DNA of 64,000 nucleotides from an uncultured Sulfitobacter sp. (GTDB taxonomy: Bacteria > Pseudomonadota > Alphaproteobacteria > Rhodobacterales > Rhodobacteraceae). The stretch spans positions 186,001 to 250,000 of the forward strand of contig NZ_CANMQD010000004.1 of NCBI RefSeq assembly GCF_947499945.1, given 5' to 3'. The stretch's first letter is position 1; every line of letters starts with the position of its first letter. Below, piece by piece: positions 37,318 through 49,124 of the stretch. The position numbers and the translations under genes are program-made. A model generated the notes under the pieces. That model saw only the letters and a program-made list of their open reading frames with translations, did no database searches and had not been told where the DNA came from.

Positions 37318-37587
37318 ATGGCACATAAAAAAGCAGGCGGTTCGTCCCGTAACGGTCGCGACTCAGCTGGTCGCCGTCTTGGCGTAAAGAAATATGGCGG
37401 CGAGCTTGTCATTCCTGGCAACATCGTTGTACGTCAGCGCGGCACCAAATTCTGGCCTGGTCAGAATGTCGGCATGGGCAAGGATCACACGATTTTTGCA
37501 ACTGTCGAAGGTAACGTTCAGTTCCACAAGGGCCTGAAGAACCGCACATTTATTTCGATCGTACCAATGGCGGAAGCCGCTGAATAA
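37318..37587 (+). CDS. rpmA: Ribosomal protein bL27
   Basis: 89 residues: [20 protein letters not shown] start, [20 protein letters not shown] and the [11 protein letters not shown] motif. The mature N-terminus reaches the peptidyl-transferase centre. Second gene of the rplU operon, with GGAGA before the ATG and a terminator 26 bases after the stop. Confidence 0.97.
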   Translation: MAHKKAGGSSRNGRDSAGRRLGVKKYGGELVIPGNIVVRQRGTKFWPGQNVGMGKDHTIFATVEGNVQFHKGLKNRTFISIVPMAEAAE

Positions 37588-37613
37588 GCCGTACCCGTAA
37601 ATGATACAAATCA

Positions 37614-37642
37614 GGGATCGGCGGAAACGCCGGTCCCTTTTT
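37614..37642 (+). terminator. Terminator of rplU-rpmA
   Basis: GGGATCGGCG-GAAA-CGCCGGTCCC, 10 pairs with one G-T and a GNRA loop, followed by five T and more T-rich sequence. Confidence 0.92.
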
Positions 37643-37735
37643 CTTTTAGAATTCTCCACTCGTCCATATCCAGAAGGGAGTGGCCCTTGAACGTTTCATT
37701 ACAATTCCCCTCCCCAAATCATTGGTTTTTGTGAG

Positions 37736-38338
37736 ATGAGCATCGCCATCCTCCCCCTCGCAATCTTTGCCGCCTCCCAAGTTGGCACACCAGGTCCGGC
37801 AAACATGGCACTGCTGGCCACTGGTGCACGTTTTGGCTTTCGTGCGGCGCTACCGTTCGTGTCGGGTGTCGCATTGGGCAAACAATTGATCATCTGGCCT
37901 GTTGGGTTTGGTTTGATGGAGCTGGCCGAGGCGGCTCCAGCTGTTTTTACAGCGCTCAAATATATCTCCGCAGCCTATATCATGTGGCTGGCGTGGAAGG
38001 TGGCAAACTTGCGTTTGGGGCAGGGCGATCCTGCTGCAAATGTTCCGGGATTTTTGGCAGGGCTAATTGTCCATCCGCTCAACCCCAAGGCATGGGCGAT
38101 GATCGTAGGCAGTTTTACGGCCTTTGTGGGCCCAGACATTCCGACGCTGACCGCAACGGCGACTGTTGCTACTGTTTTACTGACCTGTCAGTTGGTAATG
38201 CATCCGCTATGGACCCTCGGCGGTAGCGCTATCGCACGCACTGTTGCAGGCACTCGTTATGAACCCTATCTGATGTGGACACTCGCGGGCCTTACAGTCG
38301 CATCAGTTCTTTTTGTACTCTTTGGAGGGAGTTTTTGA
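37736..38338 (+). CDS. LysE/RhtB family exporter
   Basis: 200 residues, about six membrane helices, with the family motif near the N-terminus (ASQVGTPGPANMALLATGARFGFRAALPF). Members export amino acids or related compounds; substrate unknown. The following acetyltransferase starts two bases after its stop. Confidence 0.88.
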   Translation: MSIAILPLAIFAASQVGTPGPANMALLATGARFGFRAALPFVSGVALGKQLIIWPVGFGLMELAEAAPAVFTALKYISAAYIMWLAWKVANLRLGQGDPAANVPGFLAGLIVHPLNPKAWAMIVGSFTAFVGPDIPTLTATATVATVLLTCQLVMHPLWTLGGSAIARTVAGTRYEPYLMWTLAGLTVASVLFVLFGGSF

Positions 38339-38340
38339 GG

Positions 38341-41019
<2,679 letters not shown>

Positions 41020-41044
41020 CGCATTGCGACCAAAAGGATATGAC

Positions 41045-42310
41045 ATGACCGAAACCACCAACATCCCCGCCTTGATGGCTGATATCGGTGTCCGTGCAAA
41101 AGCGGCGGCAGCGACACTCGCCACCGCAACGGCTGAGCGCAAACATGCCGCGCTGATTTCTGCGGCAGACGCAGTTTGGCAAACGCGCGAAGCGATCTTT
41201 GAAGCCAATGCAAAGGACATGGCTTATGGGACTGAAAAAGGTCTGAGCCCCGCGATGCTGGACCGTCTGATGCTGGATGAAGACCGTTTGCAAGGCATTA
41301 TCGACGGGCTTCGCGCCATCGCAGAACAGCGTGACCCTGTTGGCGAAATCATGGAAGAATGGGACCAGCCAAGTGGATTGCACATCAAGCGCGTGCGTAC
41401 TCCGTTAGGGGTGATCGGAGTGATCTATGAGAGCCGGCCAAATGTGACTGCTGATGCCGGTGCGCTCTGCCTCAAAGCGGGCAACGCCGTGATCCTGCGT
41501 GGCGGCTCGGAGAGTTTTCACAGCAGCCGTGCGCTACATGCCTGTCTGCAACAGGGTTTGCGCGATGCGGGCCTGCCCGAGGATGCGGTGCAACTGGTGC
41601 CGACACGTGACCGTGCTGCAGTTCAAGAAATGTTAACAATGACAGACACGATCGATGTGATTGTGCCGCGCGGCGGGAAAGGTCTTGTCGGGCTGGTTCA
41701 GCGCGAAGCACGCGTCCCCGTCTTTGCCCATCTGGAGGGCATTGTGCACATCTACATCGACAAAGATGCAGACCCGCAGAAGGTGCTGAAAGTCGTTCTG
41801 AACGCCAAGACGCGGCGTACAGGGGTCTGCGGCTCTGCCGAATGTCTGCTGATCCACAAGGAAGTAGTGCCGACCATCGGGACCGGCGTGATACGGGCGC
41901 TTATCGATGCAGGGGTTGAGGTACGTGCAGATGCACACCTCCAGGGCATTCCCGGCGTGGCGCAAGCGACGGATGCCGATTGGGGGCATGAATACCTCGA
42001 TATGATTATCGCGGCGCGTCAGGTCGATGACATTGATGAGGCTATGGCGCATATCCGCCGCCACGGCTCCAACCATACTGACTGTATCCTCACAGAAGAT
42101 GCACAGGCCGCACAGACCTTTATGAACACCCTCGACAGTGCGATCCTCATGCACAATGCTTCAACCCAGTTTGCCGATGGGGGTGAATTTGGGATGGGTG
42201 CGGAAATTGGCATCGCCACGGGCAAAATGCACGCACGTGGCCCCGTTGGAGCGACACAACTGACAAGTTTCAAGTATCTTGTGACGGGCGACGGTACCGT
42301 TCGTGGCTAG
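41045..42310 (+). CDS. proA: Gamma-glutamyl phosphate reductase
   Basis: Second proline enzyme, NADPH-dependent, aldehyde-dehydrogenase fold. 421 residues with [30 protein letters not shown]-like [12 protein letters not shown], the catalytic cysteine in [13 protein letters not shown] and the end [22 protein letters not shown] lies before the ATG. The stop overlaps the convergent chpT stop by four bases. Confidence 0.96.
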   Translation: MTETTNIPALMADIGVRAKAAAATLATATAERKHAALISAADAVWQTREAIFEANAKDMAYGTEKGLSPAMLDRLMLDEDRLQGIIDGLRAIAEQRDPVGEIMEEWDQPSGLHIKRVRTPLGVIGVIYESRPNVTADAGALCLKAGNAVILRGGSESFHSSRALHACLQQGLRDAGLPEDAVQLVPTRDRAAVQEMLTMTDTIDVIVPRGGKGLVGLVQREARVPVFAHLEGIVHIYIDKDADPQKVLKVVLNAKTRRTGVCGSAECLLIHKEVVPTIGTGVIRALIDAGVEVRADAHLQGIPGVAQATDADWGHEYLDMIIAARQVDDIDEAMAHIRRHGSNHTDCILTEDAQAAQTFMNTLDSAILMHNASTQFADGGEFGMGAEIGIATGKMHARGPVGATQLTSFKYLVTGDGTVRG

Positions 42311-42900
42311 ATCTGGATCGTGATCCTGTTATCATTTATCTTGAGATCAACGGTAAAGCCGTCCTGCTCAGCCAAGAAAGGCAATAGCCCGAATTGAACC
42401 TGAGCGGGCCGCAGATCATCATCGGTATGACTGCCGTTCATCGATCCCCACAGTGTTTCATCCACTTTGAACTTGTCTGCGTGTCCTGTCACAATAAGGT
42501 TGCCGCCGTCTTGGGCCACTTCAATCCGCCCTCCGTACGGCATGCCGGTTTCAAGGCACATCAGGGCAAGAAGTGTTAGGCGCACTTTCTTGCGCGATTG
42601 CCCGTCGACAGGTCCCCAGACAACGGTCAGCCGTGTATCAACATACACATCCTTCAGGATAGAGATCACTTCCTGACGCCCGACAAGCTGTTCACCCGCA
42701 GCGCCGAATGCAATTCGAAAGAACCTGATCCGTGCACTGGCATTGGTAACACTCTCCGAGATCAGAGCCAATTCAGGGCCCAATGAGGGTGTGGTCATCT
42801 GAATGAGTTCAATGCCGTTGTTGATTGCACCGACAGGCGATATCAGATCATGGCAAATGCGGCTGCCAATCAGAGCGGCAAAATCAGATTCTTGGGCCAA
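42307..42900 (-). CDS. chpT: Histidine phosphotransferase ChpT
   Basis: 197 residues. Dimeric Hpt protein that relays phosphate from CckA to CtrA and CpdR in alphaproteobacterial cell-cycle/motility control. The phosphorylated His17 lies in [19 protein letters not shown], and the pseudo-ATPase domain follows ([29 protein letters not shown]). No kinase domain. Divergent from the DUF3553 gene, 33 bases apart. Confidence 0.92.
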   Translation of the reverse strand: MAQESDFAALIGSRICHDLISPVGAINNGIELIQMTTPSLGPELALISESVTNASARIRFFRIAFGAAGEQLVGRQEVISILKDVYVDTRLTVVWGPVDGQSRKKVRLTLLALMCLETGMPYGGRIEVAQDGGNLIVTGHADKFKVDETLWGSMNGSHTDDDLRPAQVQFGLLPFLAEQDGFTVDLKINDNRITIQI

Positions 42901-42933
42901 TGTGGCGGCCTCCTGTCATGTGAGGAACTATAT

Positions 42934-43116
42934 ATGGACGACTACAATGCGATCCTGACCCCTGGTATGTTGGTGCGGCATCCTGGAATGCCTGATTGGG
43001 GTGTCGGCCAAGTGCAAAGTAACGTCGGTGGCAAATTGACGGTCAATTTCAGAGAAGCTGGTAAAGTTGTGATTGATAGTTCGCGTGTCGCCTTGCTTCC
43101 CGTCTTTGATGGTTAA
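42934..43116 (+). CDS. DUF3553 family small protein
   Basis: 60 residues: MDDYNAILTPGMLVRHPGMP, DWGVGQVQSNVGGKLTVNFREAGKV in two parts, a small beta-barrel like that at the C-terminus of UvrD/PcrA-type helicases. The start at 42934 has GAGGAA 9 bases upstream; a longer frame to 42850 runs into chpT. Function unknown; possibly nucleic-acid binding. Confidence 0.82.
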   Translation: MDDYNAILTPGMLVRHPGMPDWGVGQVQSNVGGKLTVNFREAGKVVIDSSRVALLPVFDG

Positions 43117-43261
43117 TAGTTACAAAATACTATTACTAAGTCGTAAATCATTCAGCAGATTTCAAAACAGCAACCTTTGGTTGTATCTCACAAACTCCCA
43201 TCTCGTTGCCAATATGCACCGCAATGCCTATTTGTAGCCGGATCGAGATGTAAGGAGCGTT

Positions 43262-44026
43262 ATGACCCGCTTGGCTAGAAACGAGTTCACCGTGAAACTG
43301 GTCGAATCCGAAGCCGAGCTTCGGGCGGCACAGCGTTTGCGCTACGATGTGTTTGTACGTGAGTTGGGGGGCGGCGGCCCGCTTGTCGATCACAACCTCA
43401 AGCTTGAGCGGGATGCCTTTGACCCGCATTTTGACCATATGATCCTCATGCAGAAAGGGTCAGAAGACGTGATTGGTGTGTACCGTTTACTGCGCAGTTC
43501 CCAAGCAGTGGCCGCAGGCGGTTTTTACTCAGAAGGTGAATATGACCTGACCCCGCTAAAATCATCCGGCCGTCGGCTGTTGGAGTTGGGGCGCTCTTGC
43601 TTGCATCCCGACTTTCGGGGCGGGACCGCAATGCATGCACTTTGGAGCGGGCTGGCCCGTTATGTCGCCGCGCATCAAATTGATATCATGTTTGGTGTTG
43701 CCAGTTTCCATGGCACCGATATTGGCGCACTTGCGGCTCCTTTATCATTGCTACATCACCGTCATCTGGTACCGCTTAATTTGCGGGTCACGGCCCACAA
43801 GGGCGCATACCAAAAGATGAACCTGATCGAAGAGCACGCCCTTGACCGCGCTGCAGCCATGGTACAGGTGCCAAGCCTGATAAAAGCATACTTGCGTCTG
43901 GGTGGTTGCGTGGGGCAGGGCGCATTTGTAGATCACACCTTCAATACCACTGACGTCTGCCTCATTCTGGATACCGCAAAAATGAACGCGAAACAGGCGA
44001 ACTTCTTTGGAGCGGCACAGACATGA
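43262..44026 (+). CDS. olsB: L-ornithine N-alpha-acyltransferase OlsB
   Basis: First step of ornithine-lipid synthesis: moves a 3-hydroxyacyl chain from ACP to ornithine. 254 residues of the GNAT-like OlsB family: AQRLRYDVFVRELGGGGPL, FDHMILMQ, VYRLLRSSQA, LELGRSCLHPDFRGGTAMH, and FHGTDIGALAAPLSLLHH. AAGGAG lies before the ATG. Overlaps olsA by 4 bases (ATGA), consistent with consecutive enzymes. Confidence 0.94.
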   Translation: MTRLARNEFTVKLVESEAELRAAQRLRYDVFVRELGGGGPLVDHNLKLERDAFDPHFDHMILMQKGSEDVIGVYRLLRSSQAVAAGGFYSEGEYDLTPLKSSGRRLLELGRSCLHPDFRGGTAMHALWSGLARYVAAHQIDIMFGVASFHGTDIGALAAPLSLLHHRHLVPLNLRVTAHKGAYQKMNLIEEHALDRAAAMVQVPSLIKAYLRLGGCVGQGAFVDHTFNTTDVCLILDTAKMNAKQANFFGAAQT

Positions 44027-44856
44027 GCCAGCGCTGGGACAACGGCGTGCACCCGGACATGCCGATGCTGAGGCCTGCCGATTGGCTGCGGGTGATCGCG
44101 CGCGGCGGTATCCTCATTATTCTCGTTTTTGGTGGCTTGCTGATACTTCTTGCCGTCCGCCTGATTGAGCTTCCGCTGTGCGGTCAAAATCGCCCCGTAA
44201 CACCCTACATTACGCAATTTGTGTGCCGGAATGCGTTTCGGGTTCTGGGCATCAGGCTTGATATCACCGGCGCACCGATGACGGGCAGGGGGGCTGTAGT
44301 AGCCAACCATTCAAGCTGGCTTGATATATTTACGCTCAACGCGACAAAGCGCATTTATTTTGTTTCCAAATCCGAGGTCGCGTCATGGCCTGGTATTGGC
44401 TGGCTGGCGCGGGCAACAGGGACCGTATTTATCGAACGTAATCCCAAAAACGCACGCGCCCAGACCGAAGTGTTCCGCGACCGCCTGCTGGCGGGCCACA
44501 AGCTTTTGTTCTTTCCCGAAGGAACCAGCACCGATGGCCTCCAAGTACTGGCGTTCAAGACGACGCTGTTCCAGTCATTCTTCGCAGAAGATCTCAGGAA
44601 CAAAATCGCAGTGCAGCCCGTGTCGGTTCATTACTGCGCACCACCAAAAATGGATGCCCGCTTCTACTGTTGGTGGGGTGAAATGACCTTTGGCACGCAT
44701 CTGCTGGCAACTTTGGGCACGCACCGCCAAGGCAGCGTGCGGGTCATCTATCACGCCCCGCTCCAGGTTTCCGATTTCGCCAATCGCAAAGCGCTTTCTG
44801 CGGCTTGTGAAGCGGTTGTGCGCGAAGGCCATAACAAGCTGCTCAGTACGACCTGA
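44023..44856 (+). CDS. olsA: Lyso-ornithine lipid O-acyltransferase OlsA (PlsC-like)
   Basis: 277 residues. One N-terminal membrane helix (GGILIILVFGGLLILLAVRL), then acyltransferase motifs: NHSSWLDIF (HX4D), a GTVFIERNPK segment and FPEGTSTDG. Completes ornithine lipid, and may also acylate lyso-phosphatidate. Translationally coupled to olsB. The 204 bases to rpsB contain that gene's leader. Confidence 0.92.
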   Translation: MSQRWDNGVHPDMPMLRPADWLRVIARGGILIILVFGGLLILLAVRLIELPLCGQNRPVTPYITQFVCRNAFRVLGIRLDITGAPMTGRGAVVANHSSWLDIFTLNATKRIYFVSKSEVASWPGIGWLARATGTVFIERNPKNARAQTEVFRDRLLAGHKLLFFPEGTSTDGLQVLAFKTTLFQSFFAEDLRNKIAVQPVSVHYCAPPKMDARFYCWWGEMTFGTHLLATLGTHRQGSVRVIYHAPLQVSDFANRKALSAACEAVVREGHNKLLSTT

Positions 44857-45060
44857 GGCGATAGCCCGGCAAATGGTCGCTCTGCATGGCAGCTTCGGCA
44901 ATTTATACTTGCGGGACACCCCAAGCTGCGCTAAGCGCTGCCTACTTAATCCCGCAGTCGGGGATGGGACAGTTGGGGAGAAATCCCAAAGGTTCCGCCG
45001 GTTGGTGCGTATTGTGCGCATCATTCCCCCGATGAGGCTAAACCGGAAAGGTATAACGAC

Positions 45061-45846
45061 ATGGCTCTTCCTGAGTTCTCCATGCGTCAGCTGCTCGAAG
45101 CAGGCGTACACTTTGGTCACCAGACACAGCGCTGGAACCCACGCATGGGCCCGTACATCTACGGCGCACGCAACGGCATTCACATCATGGATCTCACGCA
45201 GACCGTCCCAATGTTGGACGATGCGTTGAAAATCATCCGTGACACAGTCGCCAAAGGCGGCAGCATCCTCTTCGTCGGTACCAAGCGTCAGGCAGCACAG
45301 CCGATCGCGGACGCCGCAGAGAAATGCGCACAGTATTACATGAACCACCGCTGGCTCGGCGGCACGCTGACCAACTGGCAGACTGTTTCCAAGTCTATCC
45401 AGCGCCTCAAGCACATCGACGAGCAGTCGCAGATGGGCTTTGCCGGCTTGACGAAAAAAGAGCGTCTGGGCATGGAACGTGACCAAGGCAAGCTTGAAGC
45501 ATCCCTTGGCGGTATCCGCGAAATGGGCGGCCGTCCCGACCTGATCTTTGTCATCGACGTGCGCAAAGAGCAGCTGGCGATTGCCGAAGCCAACAAGCTG
45601 GGTATTCCGGTTGTGGCCGTGGTTGACACCAACTGCTCCCCTGATGGCATCGACTACATCATTCCAGGTAACGATGACGCGGCCCGCGCCATCGCACTCT
45701 ATACCGATCTGGCAGCACGCGCTGCTCTTGATGGCATGTCCGCACAACTTGGCGCCGCTGGCGTTGATCTGGGCGCGATGGAAGAAGCACCTGTTGAAGA
45801 AGCTATTGCAGAAGAAGCAGCAGCCGAAACACCAGCAGCAAGCTAA
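45061..45846 (+). CDS. rpsB: Ribosomal protein uS2
   Basis: 261 residues: [41 protein letters not shown] and [15 protein letters not shown] are all S2 hallmarks. The C-terminus has an Ala/Glu-rich tail ([16 protein letters not shown]). A ~200-base leader rich in GC stems precedes it; AAAGGTATAACGAC precedes the ATG. tsf follows after a stem-loop. Confidence 0.97.
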   Translation: MALPEFSMRQLLEAGVHFGHQTQRWNPRMGPYIYGARNGIHIMDLTQTVPMLDDALKIIRDTVAKGGSILFVGTKRQAAQPIADAAEKCAQYYMNHRWLGGTLTNWQTVSKSIQRLKHIDEQSQMGFAGLTKKERLGMERDQGKLEASLGGIREMGGRPDLIFVIDVRKEQLAIAEANKLGIPVVAVVDTNCSPDGIDYIIPGNDDAARAIALYTDLAARAALDGMSAQLGAAGVDLGAMEEAPVEEAIAEEAAAETPAAS

Positions 45847-45870
45847 GCTTTGCTACTGACCTGTTAAGAC

Positions 45871-45895
45871 ATGGGGCGGGGAATACCCGCCTCAT
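45871..45895 (+). terminator. Stem-loop between rpsB and tsf (possible attenuator)
   Basis: ATGGGGCGGG-GAATA-CCCGCCTCAT, 10 pairs with one G-T, followed by only TTGATTT. Without a strong T tract it would give partial termination, adjusting tsf relative to rpsB, or 3'-end protection. Confidence 0.5.
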
Positions 45896-45929
45896 TGATT
45901 TACACACATGATTTAGGAGACCCATAGAG

Positions 45930-46802
45930 ATGGCAATTACAGCATCCATGGTCAAAGAACTCCGCGACACGACCGGCGCGGGCATGATGGACGCCAAAAA
46001 GGCACTTACAGAAACAAATGGCGACATGGAGGCGGCTGTTGATTGGCTGCGCACCAAGGGCCTCGCGAAAGCGGCCAAAAAATCCGGCCGTACCGCTGCC
46101 GAAGGCCTTGTGGCTGTAAAAGTTGCAGGTGGTCGTGGCATCGCAGTTGAAGTAAACTCCGAGACTGACTTTGTTGGCAAAAACTCCGACTTCCAGAAGA
46201 TGGTTTCCGGCATTGCAGACGTTGCAGTATCCGCCGCAGATATCGACGCACTCAAAGCGGCTGATATGAACGGTAAAACCGTCGAACAGACCGTGACAGA
46301 CGCGGTTGCCGTCATTGGCGAGAACATGTCGGTGCGCCGGATGTCTTCCATCGAAGGTGATACTGTCGTGTCCTACGTGCACAATGCTGCGGCACCTGGC
46401 ATGGGCAAAATCGGTGTTCTGGTCGCAATGACCGGCGGCGACGATGCGTTCGGCAAGCAGGTTGCAATGCACATTGCAGCTGTGAACCCTGCGTCCCTCT
46501 CCGAGGCCGATCTTGACCCAGCAGTGGTCGAGAAGGAAAAGCAGGTTCAGGTCGATATTGCCAAGGAATCAGGCAAACCTGACGCCGTGATCGAAAAAAT
46601 GATCGTTGGCCGTATGCAGAAGTACATGTCAGAAGTCACACTTCTGAACCAAGCATTCGTTGTGAACCCTGACCTCACCGTTGGTGCGGCAGCAAAAGAA
46701 GCGGGTGCAACCATCACAGGCTTCGTTCGTCTCGAAGTTGGCGAAGGTATCGAAGTTGTCAAAGAAGACTTCGCAGCTGAAGTTGCAAAAATGAACACCT
46801 AA
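45930..46802 (+). CDS. tsf: Elongation factor Ts
   Basis: 290 residues: [32 protein letters not shown] (the TDFV interface with EF-Tu), then the two core subdomains. Exchanges GDP on EF-Tu. AGGAG precedes the start. Ends at a strong terminator. Confidence 0.97.
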   Translation: MAITASMVKELRDTTGAGMMDAKKALTETNGDMEAAVDWLRTKGLAKAAKKSGRTAAEGLVAVKVAGGRGIAVEVNSETDFVGKNSDFQKMVSGIADVAVSAADIDALKAADMNGKTVEQTVTDAVAVIGENMSVRRMSSIEGDTVVSYVHNAAAPGMGKIGVLVAMTGGDDAFGKQVAMHIAAVNPASLSEADLDPAVVEKEKQVQVDIAKESGKPDAVIEKMIVGRMQKYMSEVTLLNQAFVVNPDLTVGAAAKEAGATITGFVRLEVGEGIEVVKEDFAAEVAKMNT

Positions 46803-46826
46803 TCTCTTCTTGAGATTGGATATTAG

Positions 46827-46853
46827 AGGCGGGACTTTTGTCCCGCCTTTTTT
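46827..46853 (+). terminator. Terminator of rpsB-tsf
   Basis: AGGCGGGAC-TTTT-GTCCCGCCT, a perfect 9-bp stem followed by TTTTT. Leftward transcription of the next gene also ends near here. Confidence 0.93.
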
Positions 46854-46865
46854 ATTGTAAAAGCG

Positions 46866-47165
46866 CTATTGGCTCAGAAGCCCGGCAATCATCGCCCCGA
46901 GGGCCACCACATGGATCAGCATGATCGCCCGATCGTTCCAGATGTATCCCACAAGGAACCAGCCGACCAATCCTCCCAGAAACAGATAGATATTGAGCGG
47001 GGTGAGGCCATACGCCGTCGCACCGTATCCAAGGATCTGAATTACCGATGCCACCCATTTCAGGAGTGTCACTTTATCGCTCAAGAGGCGGGGCATTGAT
47101 TGTGTCATCATCTTCTCCATTTGCTGATCCATAAATGCCAGCGGACGCAGCAGTTGACTAATCAT
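46866..47165 (-). CDS. Small membrane protein (DUF6552-like)
   Basis: 99 residues (or shorter from an internal ATG at QQMEKMM...). Three hydrophobic helices: WVASVIQILGYGATAYGL, LYLFLGGLVGW-type and AIMLIHVVALGAMIAGLLS. I associate it tentatively with DUF6552; function unknown. Divergent from the LysR gene, with the palindrome 47180-47200 between them, so it is the likely target of that regulator. Confidence 0.7.
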   Translation of the reverse strand: MISQLLRPLAFMDQQMEKMMTQSMPRLLSDKVTLLKWVASVIQILGYGATAYGLTPLNIYLFLGGLVGWFLVGYIWNDRAIMLIHVVALGAMIAGLLSQ

Positions 47166-47179
47166 GGTTTGCAGCGCAA

Positions 47180-47200
47180 GGGTGTAGAAAATCTACACCC
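47180..47200. promoter_or_regulatory. Perfect palindrome, likely LysR operator
   Basis: GGGTGTAGA-AAA-TCTACACCC, a perfect 9-bp inverted repeat centred between the divergent LysR gene (start 47214) and the small membrane gene (start 47165). The dyad position 14 bases from the LysR ATG suits autorepression plus control of the divergent gene. Confidence 0.7.
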
Positions 47201-47213
47201 GTGGAGCATAACG

Positions 47214-48098
47214 ATGATCCAGCACCGCAACCTCAACGGCCTGCGCATGTTTCATCACACTGCGCGTTTGCTAAACTTTCATCACGCCGCAGATGCGCTA
47301 AATCTCACTCAGGGGGCCGTCGCGCAACAAGTGCGCAACCTTGAGGCGGAACTTGGTGTGAAGCTCTTTTTCCGTCAGGCACGCGGTCTGAGCCTCACAC
47401 CGCAAGGCGCAGCTCTCGCAGAGAAAATCGGCCCTGCATTGCATCAAATCGACAGCGCCCTGAGCGCTGCAATGGCAGTGCAAAATACGCTCGCACTCTC
47501 GGTTACCCCTTCATTTGCGAGTAAGTGGCTTGGGCCACGCCTTCCTTCATTTATGGAAAACTACCCCGATCTCGACCTACAAATCACCGCGGACCAAAGA
47601 GTGAGCAATTTTGAGCAAGACGGCATCGACATGGCAGTCCGGCAAGGGGGCGTGCCGAAACAGTTTGAGATTGACTGGTATTTTTTGGGGCCCCACAACC
47701 TCGTCGCAGTGGCAAGCCGCGCACTTGTTCAGAGTTTTCCAAATGAAACGCCCCTGTATGAATACCCGCTAATCGAAGATGGGCATCGTCCGTGGGCCAC
47801 CATGATTGCCCAAGGGAGTGTGCCATCAGGCAAGCGTATGCTCAAAGTAAACCAAACCGCACTAGCCCTTGATGCGGCTGAGCGCGGGCAAGGGGTCGCC
47901 TTGGTACCACAGTGCTATCTTGATCCACTGAACGATGATTTGATTGTGCTGAGTGATGATATCCCAGAGAAGGAAGGAACAGGGTTCTATCTGGTCTGGC
48001 CCAAGGGACGCGCCAATACACCTGCATTCGAGGCTGTTCGTAACTGGCTGAGAAAGAGTTTTGCCACCACGTCTAAAAACGACACCGCGTCCCTGTAA
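47214..48098 (+). CDS. LysR-family transcriptional regulator (GcvA-like)
   Basis: 294 residues. HTH at ~5-60 (LNGLRMFHHTARLLNFHHAA, LNLTQGAVAQQVRNLEAELG), then the periplasmic-binding-like effector domain (LALSVTPSFASKWLGPRL, FEQDGIDMAVRQG, GQGVALVPQCYL), the GcvA branch. The ATG at 47214 gives the family start; the longer frame to 47100 crosses the operator. A stem-loop overlaps its stop codon. Confidence 0.92.
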   Translation: MIQHRNLNGLRMFHHTARLLNFHHAADALNLTQGAVAQQVRNLEAELGVKLFFRQARGLSLTPQGAALAEKIGPALHQIDSALSAAMAVQNTLALSVTPSFASKWLGPRLPSFMENYPDLDLQITADQRVSNFEQDGIDMAVRQGGVPKQFEIDWYFLGPHNLVAVASRALVQSFPNETPLYEYPLIEDGHRPWATMIAQGSVPSGKRMLKVNQTALALDAAERGQGVALVPQCYLDPLNDDLIVLSDDIPEKEGTGFYLVWPKGRANTPAFEAVRNWLRKSFATTSKNDTASL

Positions 48099-48239
48099 AG
48101 ACAGAAACGCGGTGTGCCAATCGCCCCTGATATGACAATTGCTCTGGGGAGAGCAGGGGCGATTTGAAGCTCCGGCCAGTGGGGCTGACTATAAACCCCA
48201 CTTTGGCCGGCGACCCATCAGAGCTTTGTAATTGCAAAG
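48082..48239. ncRNA. Run of four tandem stem-loops (candidate structured RNA)
   Basis: Between convergent LysR and LuxR genes. Stem 1: ACACCGCGT/ACGCGGTGT (48082-48090 with 48107-48115), spanning the LysR stop. Stem 2: AATCGCCCCTG/CAGGGGCGATT (48119-48129 with 48154-48164), with an alternative inner GCTCT/AGAGC. Stem 3: CCGGCCAGTGGGG/CCCCAC-TT-TGGCCGG (48172-48210). Stem 4: CTTTG/CAAAG (48224-48239). None has a T tract directly after it. Strand and identity are not known; a processed small RNA, an array of terminators or a repeat element are all possible. Confidence 0.45.
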
Positions 48240-48368
48240 GTTTCTTGGACCGTCTGTCAAACAAGCTAAGCTTTTTTGTCTGACAAGGAGAATGTGCCCT
48301 TTAATTTCCCCTACGGAAAGTAAGGAATACCTTACCCAAAGGTTAACAGCTTGTTTGCGTGTGAAAAA

Positions 48369-49124
48369 TCAGGCGGGTAAAACGAACATTTGGTTGGCAA
48401 ATGCGGCTTTCATCACTGCATGAGCCGTCGTCTCAACCGCTAATGCTTCACGCGCGAGCCGTAGATGTTTTTCAACTGTCGCAGGCGTCAGCCCCATGAG
48501 CATCGCAATGTCCTGCGTCGTCTTGCCATCGCCGACCCATTCCAGCGCTTCAACCTGACGCGGCGTGAGAGCACGGTTCGGTGCCGTATAGGGCAGGGTG
48601 AGGATTTTGAGGTGAACAATATTGTTCATCAAAGTGATATCCGCACCATGTTCAGCCCAGACCGCGTCGATATCGCTTTGATCCAAATTCTGCCGCGCAG
48701 TGAGAGCTATCGCCCCCTTAGAGCGTGCCGAAATCGACTTGAAGCTAATCGAATATCCTGCTGTTACACCCATATCGCGGTTAAACTCCAGCACGCGGCG
48801 CTCTTCCTTGCTCAGCGTTTTGGAGCGGTCCATCTCACCCAGAAGTTTCCAGCTTTTTGCACCTTCATTGGCCAGTGCCCAATGCACCATAGGTGCGTGA
48901 AAGTAGTGACCCTCATCAAGAAAGACATCTGTATAGGCGCGGCTGTGGTTGGTCAAAATGATGAAATCGCTCGGATCACCCAGCGAGGTGGACGTACGAT
49001 ATCGGGTGAAACCATAGAGCAGACGGTCAAATCCGAATTCGCCCATCTTTGCCACATGCGCTTCCCACAGCTCTTCAATGCTCTTGCTGTCGGCAACACC
49101 CAGAAGATAACTGCGCAGACTCAT
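48369..49124 (-). CDS. LuxR-family regulator with autoinducer-binding domain
   Basis: 251 residues. N-terminal autoinducer-binding domain (~15-165: FDRLLYGFTRYRT, DEGHYFHAPMVHWALANEG, GVTAGYSISFKS) and C-terminal LuxR HTH (LTPRQVEALEWVGDGKTTQD, MGLTPATVEKHLRLAREALA). No luxI synthase in the window, so a solo receptor or a partner to a distant synthase. Its start overlaps the aroQ stop by 4 bases, an unusual coupling. Ligand unknown. Confidence 0.9.
   Translation of the reverse strand: MSLRSYLLGVADSKSIEELWEAHVAKMGEFGFDRLLYGFTRYRTSTSLGDPSDFIILTNHSRAYTDVFLDEGHYFHAPMVHWALANEGAKSWKLLGEMDRSKTLSKEERRVLEFNRDMGVTAGYSISFKSISARSKGAIALTARQNLDQSDIDAVWAEHGADITLMNNIVHLKILTLPYTAPNRALTPRQVEALEWVGDGKTTQDIAMLMGLTPATVEKHLRLAREALAVETTAHAVMKAAFANQMFVLPA

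Noticed and set aside
43171-43183. CAACC-TTT-GGTTG as terminator after the DUF3553 gene
   Set aside because: Only 5 bp, no T tract.
44857-45060. S2-binding leader or riboswitch before rpsB
   Set aside because: GC-rich stems are possible, but I could not define a structure with confidence.
44575-45747. 390-codon minus-strand frame opposite olsA and rpsB
   Set aside because: Crosses two conserved genes and the rpsB leader in antisense; no homology seen.
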